Source: a virus
Reading direction: 5' to 3' (one strand)
Length of the DNA stretch: 28,044 nucleotides
Virus record (IMG/VR): IMGVR_UViG_3300015371_000136
Coordinates: 1 to 28,044 of that record
Part shown: positions 21,601 through 28,044 of the stretch, one piece after another
Layout: the number at the start of each line of letters is the position of its first letter
How positions within the stretch are numbered: position 1 is the stretch's first letter
The notes under the pieces: generated by a model
What the model saw: the letters and a program-made list of their open reading frames with translations, nothing else
Databases searched by the model: none
What the model was told of the DNA's origin: nothing
Translations under genes and position numbers: made by a program

Positions 21601-24593
21601 TCGCTACGTTCCTGATACCAAGTACCATAACCGTAGTTAGCGGTAACAATCGGCGGGCCAGACAAGGGCTGCGCACCAATTGTTGTGATGCCTTCGAAGC
21701 CTGCCGTGAGTAACGTCGTCGTGCCCATCTTCGCGGTCACGTCGTCCCACAGCAACTGCGTGTTGCCGCCAGGATTACTCACGAAGTCGCGCACCCGCAT
21801 CGCGCCGAGGAACGCACCGAACGCCCGCTTATCGAAGGGCATATAGTTCGGGTAGTCCAATCGGTACGCGCTCAGATCGATGTTGTCGTTGAGCCCGGTG
21901 CCTTCAACCTGTAAACTTACAAAGTGCCGCGTTGCATAGTTGGCGGTCACTCGTATCCTGTACCAACCGCCTTTAGTTAATGCAGCACTAAGCGAAAGGT
22001 TCTGCCAAGTCCTATCTGTGCTTGGGGTACCGGCTTCTGTCGCTGCCGTACCAACCGCAACGATGACCGCACCCGTCGGCTGGATGCCGACGAAGGCCAT
22101 CCAATCACCACCGCTGTAGTATGCCGGGTTGGACGTGCCGTCATACCATTCGGCGTCGATTGAGATAACAAGGTCGTCCGCCGCGTCAGACGGGACGAAA
22201 ACATAACCTTCAACGTAGCCCGTGCCCGGCGTATCAACCCAAGAGCCGAAGTTGTCGGCGCATATCAGCGACACGGCGGTGCTGAGCCGTGACGGTCGCA
22301 TGTCACCGATCTTTAGCGCGACCGCGACGCTATTTTGCGTCAGCGTGCCCGCTCCGATGACAGGCGATCCAACAGCGAAACCCGTTGGGGCGAGCACGTG
22401 TTTTTGAGCGAACGTACCCGTACCTATGACCGGCGACGAAATAGTCAGCGATGTTGTGAACGCGTGTGCTTGCTTGAACGTTCCAGCGCCAATAACAGGC
22501 GCACCAACTGCGATGTTGGTGCCGACCATGCCCGTCAAGTACGCGCCGACATCAAGCCGGGAGTCTAAGTTCAGAGCAACAAATGTCGGTATCGTCGACG
22601 ACTGCGCCAACACAGCCGTTGCAATGTAAGTTACGAGGCCACTGGCATATGCCGGTGATGCGCCCGACGGCCAGAATTTACCATTAGCAACATCAGCAAG
22701 CAACGGATTAGCATTTTGATCGTTGTCTGCGAACGTGTTCGCGTTCCACGTCGAGATGCTGCTACCATCAACGCCAGCGAGTTGATACCACGTCGCGCTC
22801 GCCGTGTTGTAGAAAATGTTGTTGCGGCTAGTGACGTTCGTGTTGGCGTTTGTATTCGAGTCGAGGTTGATTGCTCGAACCGCCGAACGAGTGGCAACGA
22901 AGATGTTGTTCGCAACGATCAGGTTCGTGACGCTCCCGCTCGCGGTCGCGACAACGTGGAACTCACCAATCGCGTTAGCGTCGAGCGCTGTGTCTACAAC
23001 GTTGCCGTAGGTCGTGTTGTTGTAGACCTTCGCGTCAGCGTCGTCATAGACCGAGATGCCATACGATCGACAGCCCGTGACGATGTTACCGTAGATTTCA
23101 CACTGATCGCAGAAGCGATCAAGGCCAATGCCGCCACCGTCGAACGTCGTGCCTGTTTGATCGACGACGTAATTGTACCGAATGATGTTGTGGTTGCCCA
23201 CGCCATCGTTATCGGTATCACCAGTGAAGCCGGTGAAACAGTGAATACCAATCGACTCTTCGGCCGAATGGTTGTTGTGAACATAGTTGTACTGAACGAT
23301 GTGATAGTTCGCCCGGATGAGGATCGGGCTGGCAGTGTTGCCGTACACCTCATTCTGACTGACTATGTTCTCATTGCCAGCAGTACACGCCGAGTTAATG
23401 TAGGCGTGGAAGCCCCACACGTTGTTGTAGAGCTTATTGCTTAAGAACTGGTTGTTCGCACCAGCGTCAGTAAAAACCAGCAAGCCAGCGTTGCTGTCGT
23501 GGATGTCGCAATTCGACACCGTGACGTGATGCGAAGCTCCACTACCCGTAAGGACAACTGCACCGAGCGTACCCGTTGCGTTCTTAAGCTCAAGGTTGTC
23601 AATGGCAACGTAAGCCTTGACGATGTAAACGCAGTAACGCGTGCCAGTAATGTTAACCGAGTCGATGATCGGCTTCGCGCCCGTGCCGTACGCACTATAG
23701 CCGACAAGATGACCAGCAGTGCCGTCTGACGACGGGACAAGACCCGCTGTCTCTGCCCACGTGTCGCCACGATTGAATAAGATCACATCGCCTGGATTAA
23801 AGGCGGTGTTATTGACCTTGTTCAACGTCTGCCAAGGAGCGCCCGAGCTAAGACCGTTGTTGCTATCAGAACCTGAATTAGCAACGTAGTAAACATTCGG
23901 CCCCATAAGGGGCGTGCCGATGACGGGCGACCCAACAGTGAGGTTCGTCGGTTGACTTGCACCCGATGAAACGACTGCGATCGTGACAGCACGCCACGCG
24001 CCTGTCGACCATGCCGACCATGCGGCAGGATCTTCCGAAGCACCTGCACCCGTCGTCAGAATACGCGAGCCATAACCGCAACTGTATGGGCGCGTCGCAT
24101 TGGCGTTGCCGTCACCGAGCGTATAGTTTGTGACAGTGCCCTTCGACGTGTCAGAGACAGCGCTACACGCCGCGATCAATATGCAATCGGCATTGCGGTT
24201 TGGAATGATCGCTGGCGGATTCGGGTTCGTGCTCGAGCCGTTCGCTGCTACAACCGCAACGTCTTCACCACCCGCAGCGCCAGCAACGATGATTGCGCCG
24301 TAGACAACGCCATCACCAGCAGTACCTGAACCAAGGCATGTCGGCCCAGCTTCACCCGCTGTCAACGTTTTACGCCACACACCAAAGCGACGCGTCGCCG
24401 TAGCGTTGTCGGCGTAAATATTCGTGTAACCGGCGGTCTGTATACCCGGGTTGTTCGCACCCGCTGTACCAAAGCCGCCAAATATGTAGGCGATGTCGCC
24501 GGCTTGAACGCTACCTGACGTCCAAGAGATCGTGACGTTAGCGCCCGCTGTCGAGCCAGCGCCTGAAACTGTTTGTCTGATCGTGATTGCCAT
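18618..24593 (-). CDS. Giant fibre protein: beta-helix plus lectin-like domain plus about 45 APVIG repeats
   Basis: This 1991-aa protein is the largest product here. Residues 1-210 form an N-terminal beta domain (AGANVTISWTSGSVQAGDIAYIF, WRAVTIAVVSS). One repeat core occurs at 215-230. Residues 233-690 are a right-handed parallel beta-helix of the pectate-lyase/NosD type: YYVANSGSDSNNGLS, the N-rich coils HHVTVSNCDIHDSNAG, NEVYGNT, YNYVHNN, YGNIVTG and RNNIFYN. Three repeats follow (about 695-755), then a lectin- or CBM-like segment (757-1023, with DLVISIDAEWYDG, GGWYRIRVTANY and FVSLQVEG). Residues 1024-1925 hold about 41 repeats, and a unique C-terminus closes (AWDGRVLIPEWVGHADELEVIVG). The beta-helix suggests polysaccharide binding or cleavage. 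The start ATG lies two bases after the previous stop. No catalytic residues can be named. Confidence 0.82.
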   Translation of the reverse strand: MAITIRQTVSGAGSTAGANVTISWTSGSVQAGDIAYIFGGFGTAGANNPGIQTAGYTNIYADNATATRRFGVWRKTLTAGEAGPTCLGSGTAGDGVVYGAIIVAGAAGGEDVAVVAANGSSTNPNPPAIIPNRNADCILIAACSAVSDTSKGTVTNYTLGDGNANATRPYSCGYGSRILTTGAGASEDPAAWSAWSTGAWRAVTIAVVSSGASQPTNLTVGSPVIGTPLMGPNVYYVANSGSDSNNGLSSGAPWQTLNKVNNTAFNPGDVILFNRGDTWAETAGLVPSSDGTAGHLVGYSAYGTGAKPIIDSVNITGTRYCVYIVKAYVAIDNLELKNATGTLGAVVLTGSGASHHVTVSNCDIHDSNAGLLVFTDAGANNQFLSNKLYNNVWGFHAYINSACTAGNENIVSQNEVYGNTASPILIRANYHIVQYNYVHNNHSAEESIGIHCFTGFTGDTDNDGVGNHNIIRYNYVVDQTGTTFDGGGIGLDRFCDQCEIYGNIVTGCRSYGISVYDDADAKVYNNTTYGNVVDTALDANAIGEFHVVATASGSVTNLIVANNIFVATRSAVRAINLDSNTNANTNVTSRNNIFYNTASATWYQLAGVDGSSISTWNANTFADNDQNANPLLADVANGKFWPSGASPAYASGLVTYIATAVLAQSSTIPTFVALNLDSRLDVGAYLTGMVGTNIAVGAPVIGAGTFKQAHAFTTSLTISSPVIGTGTFAQKHVLAPTGFAVGSPVIGAGTLTQNSVAVALKIGDMRPSRLSTAVSLICADNFGSWVDTPGTGYVEGYVFVPSDAADDLVISIDAEWYDGTSNPAYYSGGDWMAFVGIQPTGAVIVAVGTAATEAGTPSTDRTWQNLSLSAALTKGGWYRIRVTANYATRHFVSLQVEGTGLNDNIDLSAYRLDYPNYMPFDKRAFGAFLGAMRVRDFVSNPGGNTQLLWDDVTAKMGTTTLLTAGFEGITTIGAQPLSGPPIVTANYGYGTWYQERSEALVAGGNVGALARTGSYVLFVDATIAELLVGSPVIGAPALVKTLTATGFAVGAPVIGSPTLVKVLSATSLAVGAPVIGQGALVKVLSATSLAVGSPVIGAPVMGGAAIDLTASSVTVGAAYLSTVPDFGLSGATSLHAVNLTVSSPVIGVGTITQKHVLVAVNVDDSAPTFSSVTLGPTPVGINVGSPVIGTPAPGFNLTAPSVTDSSPVIGAAQGGYNLTATNLTTSSPVIGAAKGGYNITATSLAVSAPVIGAGVLAQTHVLTATSLTVSSPVIGTSSMTGATSLTAVDLVVGSPVISSGTIAQAHVLAAVSFADTSPVFGTPALGKVLSALGIDVGSLVIGAPALGKVLAATNLIVSSPVIGASTIGQVLSAVTLADSSPVIGTGVLAQKHVLSATSFDDSSPEIGMSSMTGAVGLTAVALVVSSPVLGSRPITQTHVLTPIGFATASPVVNASNVVSTVPVALVVSSPVIGEGSLAQKHILTPVGFTTTAPVIDAGQLGQTGVMAAISIAVTAPSIGVGSFAAISHLTASSLAVTAPSIGVGAYGRVIHAQSKVTNSPEFGTPELVAVAHPTAQSLTTSAPVIGTPAMVGVVKLTSVNVAVSAPTIGTATAHVIVRMLTADLNVDTPDIGLGSMIGGVNLTAVDVIGGTPVIGQRALNVIVNATAPTLATGSPVIGAPALVRVVHFTAPNFETANPFRGVGVLHQHQILSASNLTVTHPFFGLATIGIEGVMQAVPIETGLPFIGVGTFAQVHAFSTTFTVGAPTIGTPAFLAKANFVAPSRVQSNPEIGVGYFGRNITPASLVTSAPSIGVPTMRTMVQVSAPPFAVGTPSIGVGQIQVRVRLVPRSLEVAVPALGAPALVSHYPVPLTTGAPVLGAPSLAQTHRLSAQAVLLERPTIGRPKIAVRVVLHAQGLTVGAPDIQVPGVAGAPTAAWDGRVLIPEWVGHADELEVIVGRADEAPDWVGRASAVVEFDARNEPPLFTGRRAA
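18819..21524 (-). repeat. Main APVIG repeat array (about 41 units of 63-69 bp)
   Basis: The stretch encodes residues 1024-1925 of the giant fibre protein. Each unit has the form (L)TA.(S/N)L.V(G/S)(S/A)PVIG followed by 7-9 variable residues. Two linker types alternate: a Q.HVL type giving 23-residue units, and a short GAAQGGYN or PALVKVL type giving 21-residue units. Toward the C-terminus the core degenerates to APSIG, NPEIG or KPKI-like forms. The DNA units differ by many synonymous changes, though short words recur. Confidence 0.88.
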
Positions 24594-24595
24594 GA

Positions 24596-27028
24596 TCAGA
24601 CTCCCGGCTGCACGATCGTTATGGGATCGAGCGTCCAGGCGATACCATCAGCAGTGGCAGCGTCGCCAGTTAGATCGCCATGCGCGAGCAGGCGCGAGTT
24701 CACCGTATCGATGACAGCCCAACGATGCACTGTACCAACAGACGTCGTCGTCCCGTCCTCGATGGCAGCTGACGATATCTTTCGTCCAATGCCCGTCTCG
24801 GTCTGTGGCGTGCCGAAGACGTTGCTATGCTCACCCAATTGGAAGCTGACCGCTTCCGCGTACGTCGTCGGCGGTGCCGAGCACACGATGATCTTGTCAG
24901 CCTCGGTACGCAACACGTCGAGGCCAGCGTCGCGCACGTGATCATGGAGCCAGAAGTTAATCGACAGCTCCGGCAACGTGAACACAGGCGACGCAACGAT
25001 AAGATCAATCGCAACAGCGTTGACCGTGACTGCTATCGTTGACGCGCCGATGACAGGCGACGAAACAGTCAACGCTGTGGCGGTTATTGCGTACCCGCCT
25101 TGTGCCGCGCCAATGACAGGCGCGCCTACAGCGAAGCCTAACGCTGACAGCACCTTGCCAAGCGCTGGCGCACCAATTTCAGGCGACGTATCAGCGAATG
25201 ATACGGCGGAGAGGTTGTAACCTCCCTGTGCAGCACCAATGACTGGCACACCAACAGCAAGTGAAGTCGCTGTGAGGTTATAACCGCCTTGTGCTGCACC
25301 GATTACAGGTGAACCAACAGCGAGCGACGTTGCCGCTAAATTGTACCCACCCTGTGCAGCGCCAATGACCGGCGAACCGACAGTAAGGTTGACAGCGGTA
25401 AAGTTCGTCGCACCAGAGGTGGTCGCAGCATCTATGACCGGCGACGATAGGACAAGTGCACTCGGGGACAGGACGTGCACCTGTCCTATCGGCGGGCTGT
25501 CTTCAACCGGAGGCCCTGTGATCAGGTGCGCGCCAGAGATGACGTGCCCTTGACCAATGCCAGGAACAGTGAACGCAGGCACAGAGTCAGTGATGCCTGT
25601 CGTCGTCATCGGAACAATGATGACAACAGTGCTCGACCCAATGACCGGCGACGACGTTGTGATACCCACGGGCGCGAGCACGTGCGCCTGAGTGAGCGTG
25701 CCTGTACCAATGACAGGCGACGAAACAGTCAGGCTCGCTGCGCTCAATACCTTGACAAGTGCCGGTGACCCAAGCACCGGCGACGACACAGCAAGGCTGA
25801 CCGCTACCGTATTGATCGCCTCGGGGGTACCGAACACAGGTACGCCAACCGAGAAGCCTGTTGCCGTCAGCGTCTTCCTCAACTCAACCGAGCCAAGGAC
25901 AGGTGACGATACAATCAACGACGCGCCAGGCAACACGTGCGTCTGCGTGATCGCGCTCGTGCCTATGACGGGCACCGATACGGTGAGCGCTGTCGCCGTG
26001 ATGTTGTAACCACCCTGTGCAGCGCCAATGACCGGCGAACTGACAGTGAGGTTCGTTGCTGTCGCGTTGACGATGACCGCCATCGTCCCTGCGCCAATGA
26101 CAGGCGAACCAACGGTGAGGTTCGTCGCTGTCAGATCAGTGCCTGACGAGGCAGCGCCGAGCGTCAGCGACGGCCTTGTCTCTTGGTACGGCGACGCGGT
26201 CGAGTAACCAACAGGCGTCAGCACCGTCACAATGACGACCGACGACGTGCCTATAACAGGCGCGCCCACGGCGAAGCCTGTCGGTGGTAGCACCTTCCGC
26301 AACTCGACAGAACCGAGTACAGGTGAACCAACAGCAAGGCTTGTTGCAACTGTGTTGACGACGTTGGGTGTGCCGAGAACAGGCGACCCAACAGCTAAAC
26401 TATTTCCTGTAAGTGCGTTGACGACAGTAAAGCTAGATGTCGTGATCGCACAATTCGAACCAACACGGAAGTCCGCGTCGGCGTTAGTGTTACCACCCTG
26501 TGTCGTGATTTCCCATTCGCACTGAACGAACAGGTACTCGTTATTCAAACTAAACGCGCCAGGATTGAACGTCGTGTTGCTCGAGTCGCTGTCGGAGCCT
26601 GACGCGAGCGTGATGATCGAACACGATTGCCAGCCGGAGCCTATCTGGGTGGCGTCCGACATATCGGCTTGCGTGCCGCGCCACAACTTGAACTTGACGC
26701 GCCCAGCCTGTGACGACGTGTTGCTAACCGAACGAAGAATGAAGTGGAACGCCCAAGCAGCGCTCGCAAACGTACCCGTGTACGTGTTCTCAGTTCGCCA
26801 GCAATCCTGCAACCCCGCAGCGCCAGGCGCCGATGATGGCTCCGTTGTGGAGAACGTACCGTTCTCCTTGCCATAGTCCATCAACGCGAAGTTAGCGGTA
26901 GCCGTCTTGCCCGGCTTCCACCCAGTGGCTATCGTGGCAGCAGTCGGCGCAGTACCTCCATCCTGCAACGAACCGTTGCCAGCAGGCCCTGCAACAGCGT
27001 CCTTAAGATAGAAAGTAAGCGCGGCCAT
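24596..27028 (-). CDS. Repeat-rich fibre protein (810 aa) with about 22 APVIG units
   Basis: This 810-aa protein starts at ATG 27028-27026, overlapping the previous stop (TGATG). Residues 1-204 form a beta-sandwich-like N-terminal domain (AALTFYLKDAVAGP, VKFKLWRGTQADM, NNEYLFVQCEWEITT) as seen in phage tail proteins. Residues 205-690 hold about 22 units of the SPVIG repeat, including four nearly consecutive units with a GAAQGGYN linker (about 549-645). Residues 691-810 form a C-terminal domain (ADKIIVCSAPPTTYAEA, then WAVIDTVNSRLLAHGDL) that is shared with the partial gene at the right edge. The protein is probably a rod-like fibre or decoration, with capped ends. Host target unknown. Confidence 0.8.
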   Translation of the reverse strand: MAALTFYLKDAVAGPAGNGSLQDGGTAPTAATIATGWKPGKTATANFALMDYGKENGTFSTTEPSSAPGAAGLQDCWRTENTYTGTFASAAWAFHFILRSVSNTSSQAGRVKFKLWRGTQADMSDATQIGSGWQSCSIITLASGSDSDSSNTTFNPGAFSLNNEYLFVQCEWEITTQGGNTNADADFRVGSNCAITTSSFTVVNALTGNSLAVGSPVLGTPNVVNTVATSLAVGSPVLGSVELRKVLPPTGFAVGAPVIGTSSVVIVTVLTPVGYSTASPYQETRPSLTLGAASSGTDLTATNLTVGSPVIGAGTMAVIVNATATNLTVSSPVIGAAQGGYNITATALTVSVPVIGTSAITQTHVLPGASLIVSSPVLGSVELRKTLTATGFSVGVPVFGTPEAINTVAVSLAVSSPVLGSPALVKVLSAASLTVSSPVIGTGTLTQAHVLAPVGITTSSPVIGSSTVVIIVPMTTTGITDSVPAFTVPGIGQGHVISGAHLITGPPVEDSPPIGQVHVLSPSALVLSSPVIDAATTSGATNFTAVNLTVGSPVIGAAQGGYNLAATSLAVGSPVIGAAQGGYNLTATSLAVGVPVIGAAQGGYNLSAVSFADTSPEIGAPALGKVLSALGFAVGAPVIGAAQGGYAITATALTVSSPVIGASTIAVTVNAVAIDLIVASPVFTLPELSINFWLHDHVRDAGLDVLRTEADKIIVCSAPPTTYAEAVSFQLGEHSNVFGTPQTETGIGRKISSAAIEDGTTTSVGTVHRWAVIDTVNSRLLAHGDLTGDAATADGIAWTLDPITIVQPGV
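24958..26416 (-). repeat. APVIG repeat array in the 810-aa fibre gene
   Basis: About 22 coding units of 60-69 bp encode residues 205-690. Identical 31-base stretches occur at 25347-25377 and 26010-26040. A 22-base word starting at 25050 recurs at 25710 and, in the next gene, at 20773. This shows that repeats within and between the two genes are related at the DNA level, not only in protein. Confidence 0.85.
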
Positions 27029-27312
27029 CAATCAACCCAATGGAACTTATAGGTGCAAGAGGGTTTATCAGCGATCAAGTCAGGGTGTGTGGGCCACACA
27101 TTACACCCGCTCATGTAGTACGCGTTCTCCTGTCCCACTGGAACAGCGCCGACATGCCCACGACAAAAGCCCTCCTTGTTCTTCCGCTTCCATTCGAACA
27201 TCGGGCAATAGCCGGGGACCTTCCTCAACTCACCCACCATCGACGGGTGATTAGGATCACCCGTACAACATTCGCCGCAACGGCAGCAAGTACCTTCTCT
27301 GATCCATGCCAT
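27028..27312 (-). CDS. Small Cys-rich protein, YkgJ-like metal-binding motif
   Basis: This 94-aa protein starts at ATG 27312-27310, which overlaps the previous stop (TAATG). A reading from 27438 would overlap the upstream gene by 127 bases. It has nine Cys: C9, C10, C12, C15, C16, C36, C50, C70 and C86. The opening TCCRCGECCTGDP matches the C..CG.CC signature of the YkgJ family of zinc- or iron-chelating proteins, and later Cys lie at spacings compatible with it. The family's biochemical role is poorly defined. Its place between two repeat-fibre genes suggests a role in making or modifying those fibres, for example metal loading, but this is inference. It has no signal peptide or membrane segment. 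Confidence 0.72.
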   Translation of the reverse strand: MAWIREGTCCRCGECCTGDPNHPSMVGELRKVPGYCPMFEWKRKNKEGFCRGHVGAVPVGQENAYYMSGCNVWPTHPDLIADKPSCTYKFHWVD

Positions 27313-28044
27313 TACGACCTCGGTAAGTGAACGATGATCGCAGGTAGCGACCATGCTAGGGTTGTGTCGACGTGCATCGGAGTGGCGATGTAACCTGACG
27401 CAAGCAGGCGAGAGGTGTTCGTGTCGACAGCGGCCCAAGCGTTCACGTCACCATTAGCGTCTATCACTCCATTCGTGATCGCTGTCGACGTTGCCGACCG
27501 ACCATCTGATATGGCGCCCGGCGAACCGAACACCGTGATGTCCTTATGCCCCAATGCCGTTGACGTTGCCGCGCTGTAATCGGCGGGACGATCGGGACAA
27601 ATCAACATCTTGTTGCAAGCAAGCAGCTCTGTCAGCCCTTTGTCGAGCACGTCGCTGCCCAGCACAAATGAAGCGCTCTCGATAAAGAGCTTGCGCGAGC
27701 CGATGACTGGCGAGCTATCAACAAGGCTGACCGGCTTGAGTATCTCCGCGAGCGGAACACCAATAATCGGCGCACTGTCAGCGTAGCTCGTAGGCCCAAG
27801 CGTGTGCTTCTGAGTGAACCCACCTACCGGGATTACTGGCGAGGCAGTAGCCAGGCCTGTAGCTGTAATAGTGACAAAGGATACAGACGGTGCCCGCAAC
27901 GGTTGCCGGAATAAGTACGGCGGAGAGACCGGCGGGTGGTCAGCTACCCTGAGCGGCGCATTAGTCAAAACGCCTAGCGCAAGTGTTGATGCTCCTTTAA
28001 CAAACCAACTTGTTTGAGCCTGCACATCAGGGTCATTAACCAAC
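27312..28044 (-). CDS. Repeat-containing fibre protein, C-terminal part (N-terminus beyond window)
   Basis: The reading frame is open to the right edge, so the true start probably lies outside; the first possible codon inside is a TTG at 28043. In 243 visible residues, about 52-130 hold three or four units of the SPVIG repeat (TASPVIPVGG, SAPIIGVP, SSPVIGSR). Residues 132-243 form a terminal domain: ACNKMLICPDRPADYSAA, then WAAVDTNTSRLLASGYI and a final LAWSLPAIIV strand. This domain is also found at the C-terminus of the 810-aa protein downstream. The domain order (repeat, then this cap) is therefore the same in both genes, indicating duplication. Confidence 0.72.
   Translation of the reverse strand, partial: LVNDPDVQAQTSWFVKGASTLALGVLTNAPLRVADHPPVSPPYLFRQPLRAPSVSFVTITATGLATASPVIPVGGFTQKHTLGPTSYADSAPIIGVPLAEILKPVSLVDSSPVIGSRKLFIESASFVLGSDVLDKGLTELLACNKMLICPDRPADYSAATSTALGHKDITVFGSPGAISDGRSATSTAITNGVIDANGDVNAWAAVDTNTSRLLASGYIATPMHVDTTLAWSLPAIIVHLPRS
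27315..27650 (-). other. Shared C-terminal cap domain of the repeat fibres
   Basis: Residues 132-243 here align by eye with residues 691-810 of the downstream protein (coding 24599-24958). Matching elements are a K(M/I)(L/I)(I/V)C.(D/A)(R/P)P..Y..A segment, a (V)FG(S/T)P turn, then A(A/V)(V/I)DT.(T/N)SRLLA.G and a closing A W(S/T)L strand. It is likely a folding or attachment domain of the fibre. Confidence 0.65.

Noticed and set aside
18819-26416. CRISPR-like array because of regularly spaced short repeats
   Set aside because: Spacing is a multiple of three, units are degenerate and in frame, and the stretch is fully coding. There are no constant repeats with unique spacers and no cas genes.
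18819-26416. Diversity-generating retroelement targeting the fibre genes
   Set aside because: No reverse transcriptase or template repeat is present in the window, and repeat differences are not restricted to adenine positions as far as can be seen.
27313-27438. Longer N-terminus for the Cys-rich gene
   Set aside because: It overlaps the upstream coding region; the ATG at 27312 makes a TAATG junction and begins just before the Cys motif.

Overview
The window is one continuous block of structural genes from a tailed double-stranded DNA bacteriophage, or a prophage of one. Every credible gene is on the minus strand, so the gene order reads from the right end to the left end. I see no bacterial housekeeping gene, tRNA, rRNA, integrase, IS element or CRISPR array. 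A contractile-tail (myovirus) particle is indicated by a P2 FI-like tail sheath, the start of a P2 FII-like tail tube, and baseplate proteins of the gpV, gp25/gpW, gpJ and gpI families. The base composition is moderately GC-rich by eye. The host cannot be named from this sequence. Terminase, portal and tape measure are not in the window and presumably lie beyond its ends.

Layout in transcription order. (1) 28044 to 18618: three very large or partial fibre-type genes and one small Cys-rich gene. The fibre genes are full of a degenerate repeat of about 21-23 residues centred on (S/A)PVIG. The largest product has 1991 aa and also carries a right-handed beta-helix and a lectin-like segment. (2) 18621 to 14377: head module. 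It holds a small protein ending in the same repeat motif, a ChaB/DUF2213 prohead protease fused to a scaffold with a probable nested scaffold start, a decoration protein, a DUF2184-type major capsid protein, and two tandem paralogous small proteins. (3) 14368 to 11915: head-completion, neck and tail-terminator-like genes. One of them ends in a Mu gpF-like Cys/His cluster. (4) 11910 to 7326: baseplate hub and wedge genes gpV, an unknown 145-aa protein, gp25, gpJ and gpI. (5) 7313 to 2086: a second fibre/baseplate-periphery cluster of five genes. (6) 2036 to 1: tail sheath and the beginning of the tail tube.

The genes are packed almost without gaps. Many neighbours overlap by 1-4 bases (ATGA, GTGA, TAATG), and many of the rest have a clear AGGAGG-like ribosome binding site, as expected of one late operon. 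The only gap near 100 bases (172-272) holds two GC-rich hairpins between sheath and tube. There is no gene-free stretch above 300 bases.

The most unusual content is the (S/A)PVIG repeat system: roughly 70 units spread over four genes, with some exact DNA words shared between genes. It sits next to the capsid genes rather than in the tail region. Other oddities are a gpV spike whose OB fold is interrupted by Gly/Ser/Gln-rich tracts, a sheath with an inserted glycine-rich beta module, a neck-type protein with a Mu F-type metal-site motif, and sheath and tube placed after the baseplate and fibre genes.
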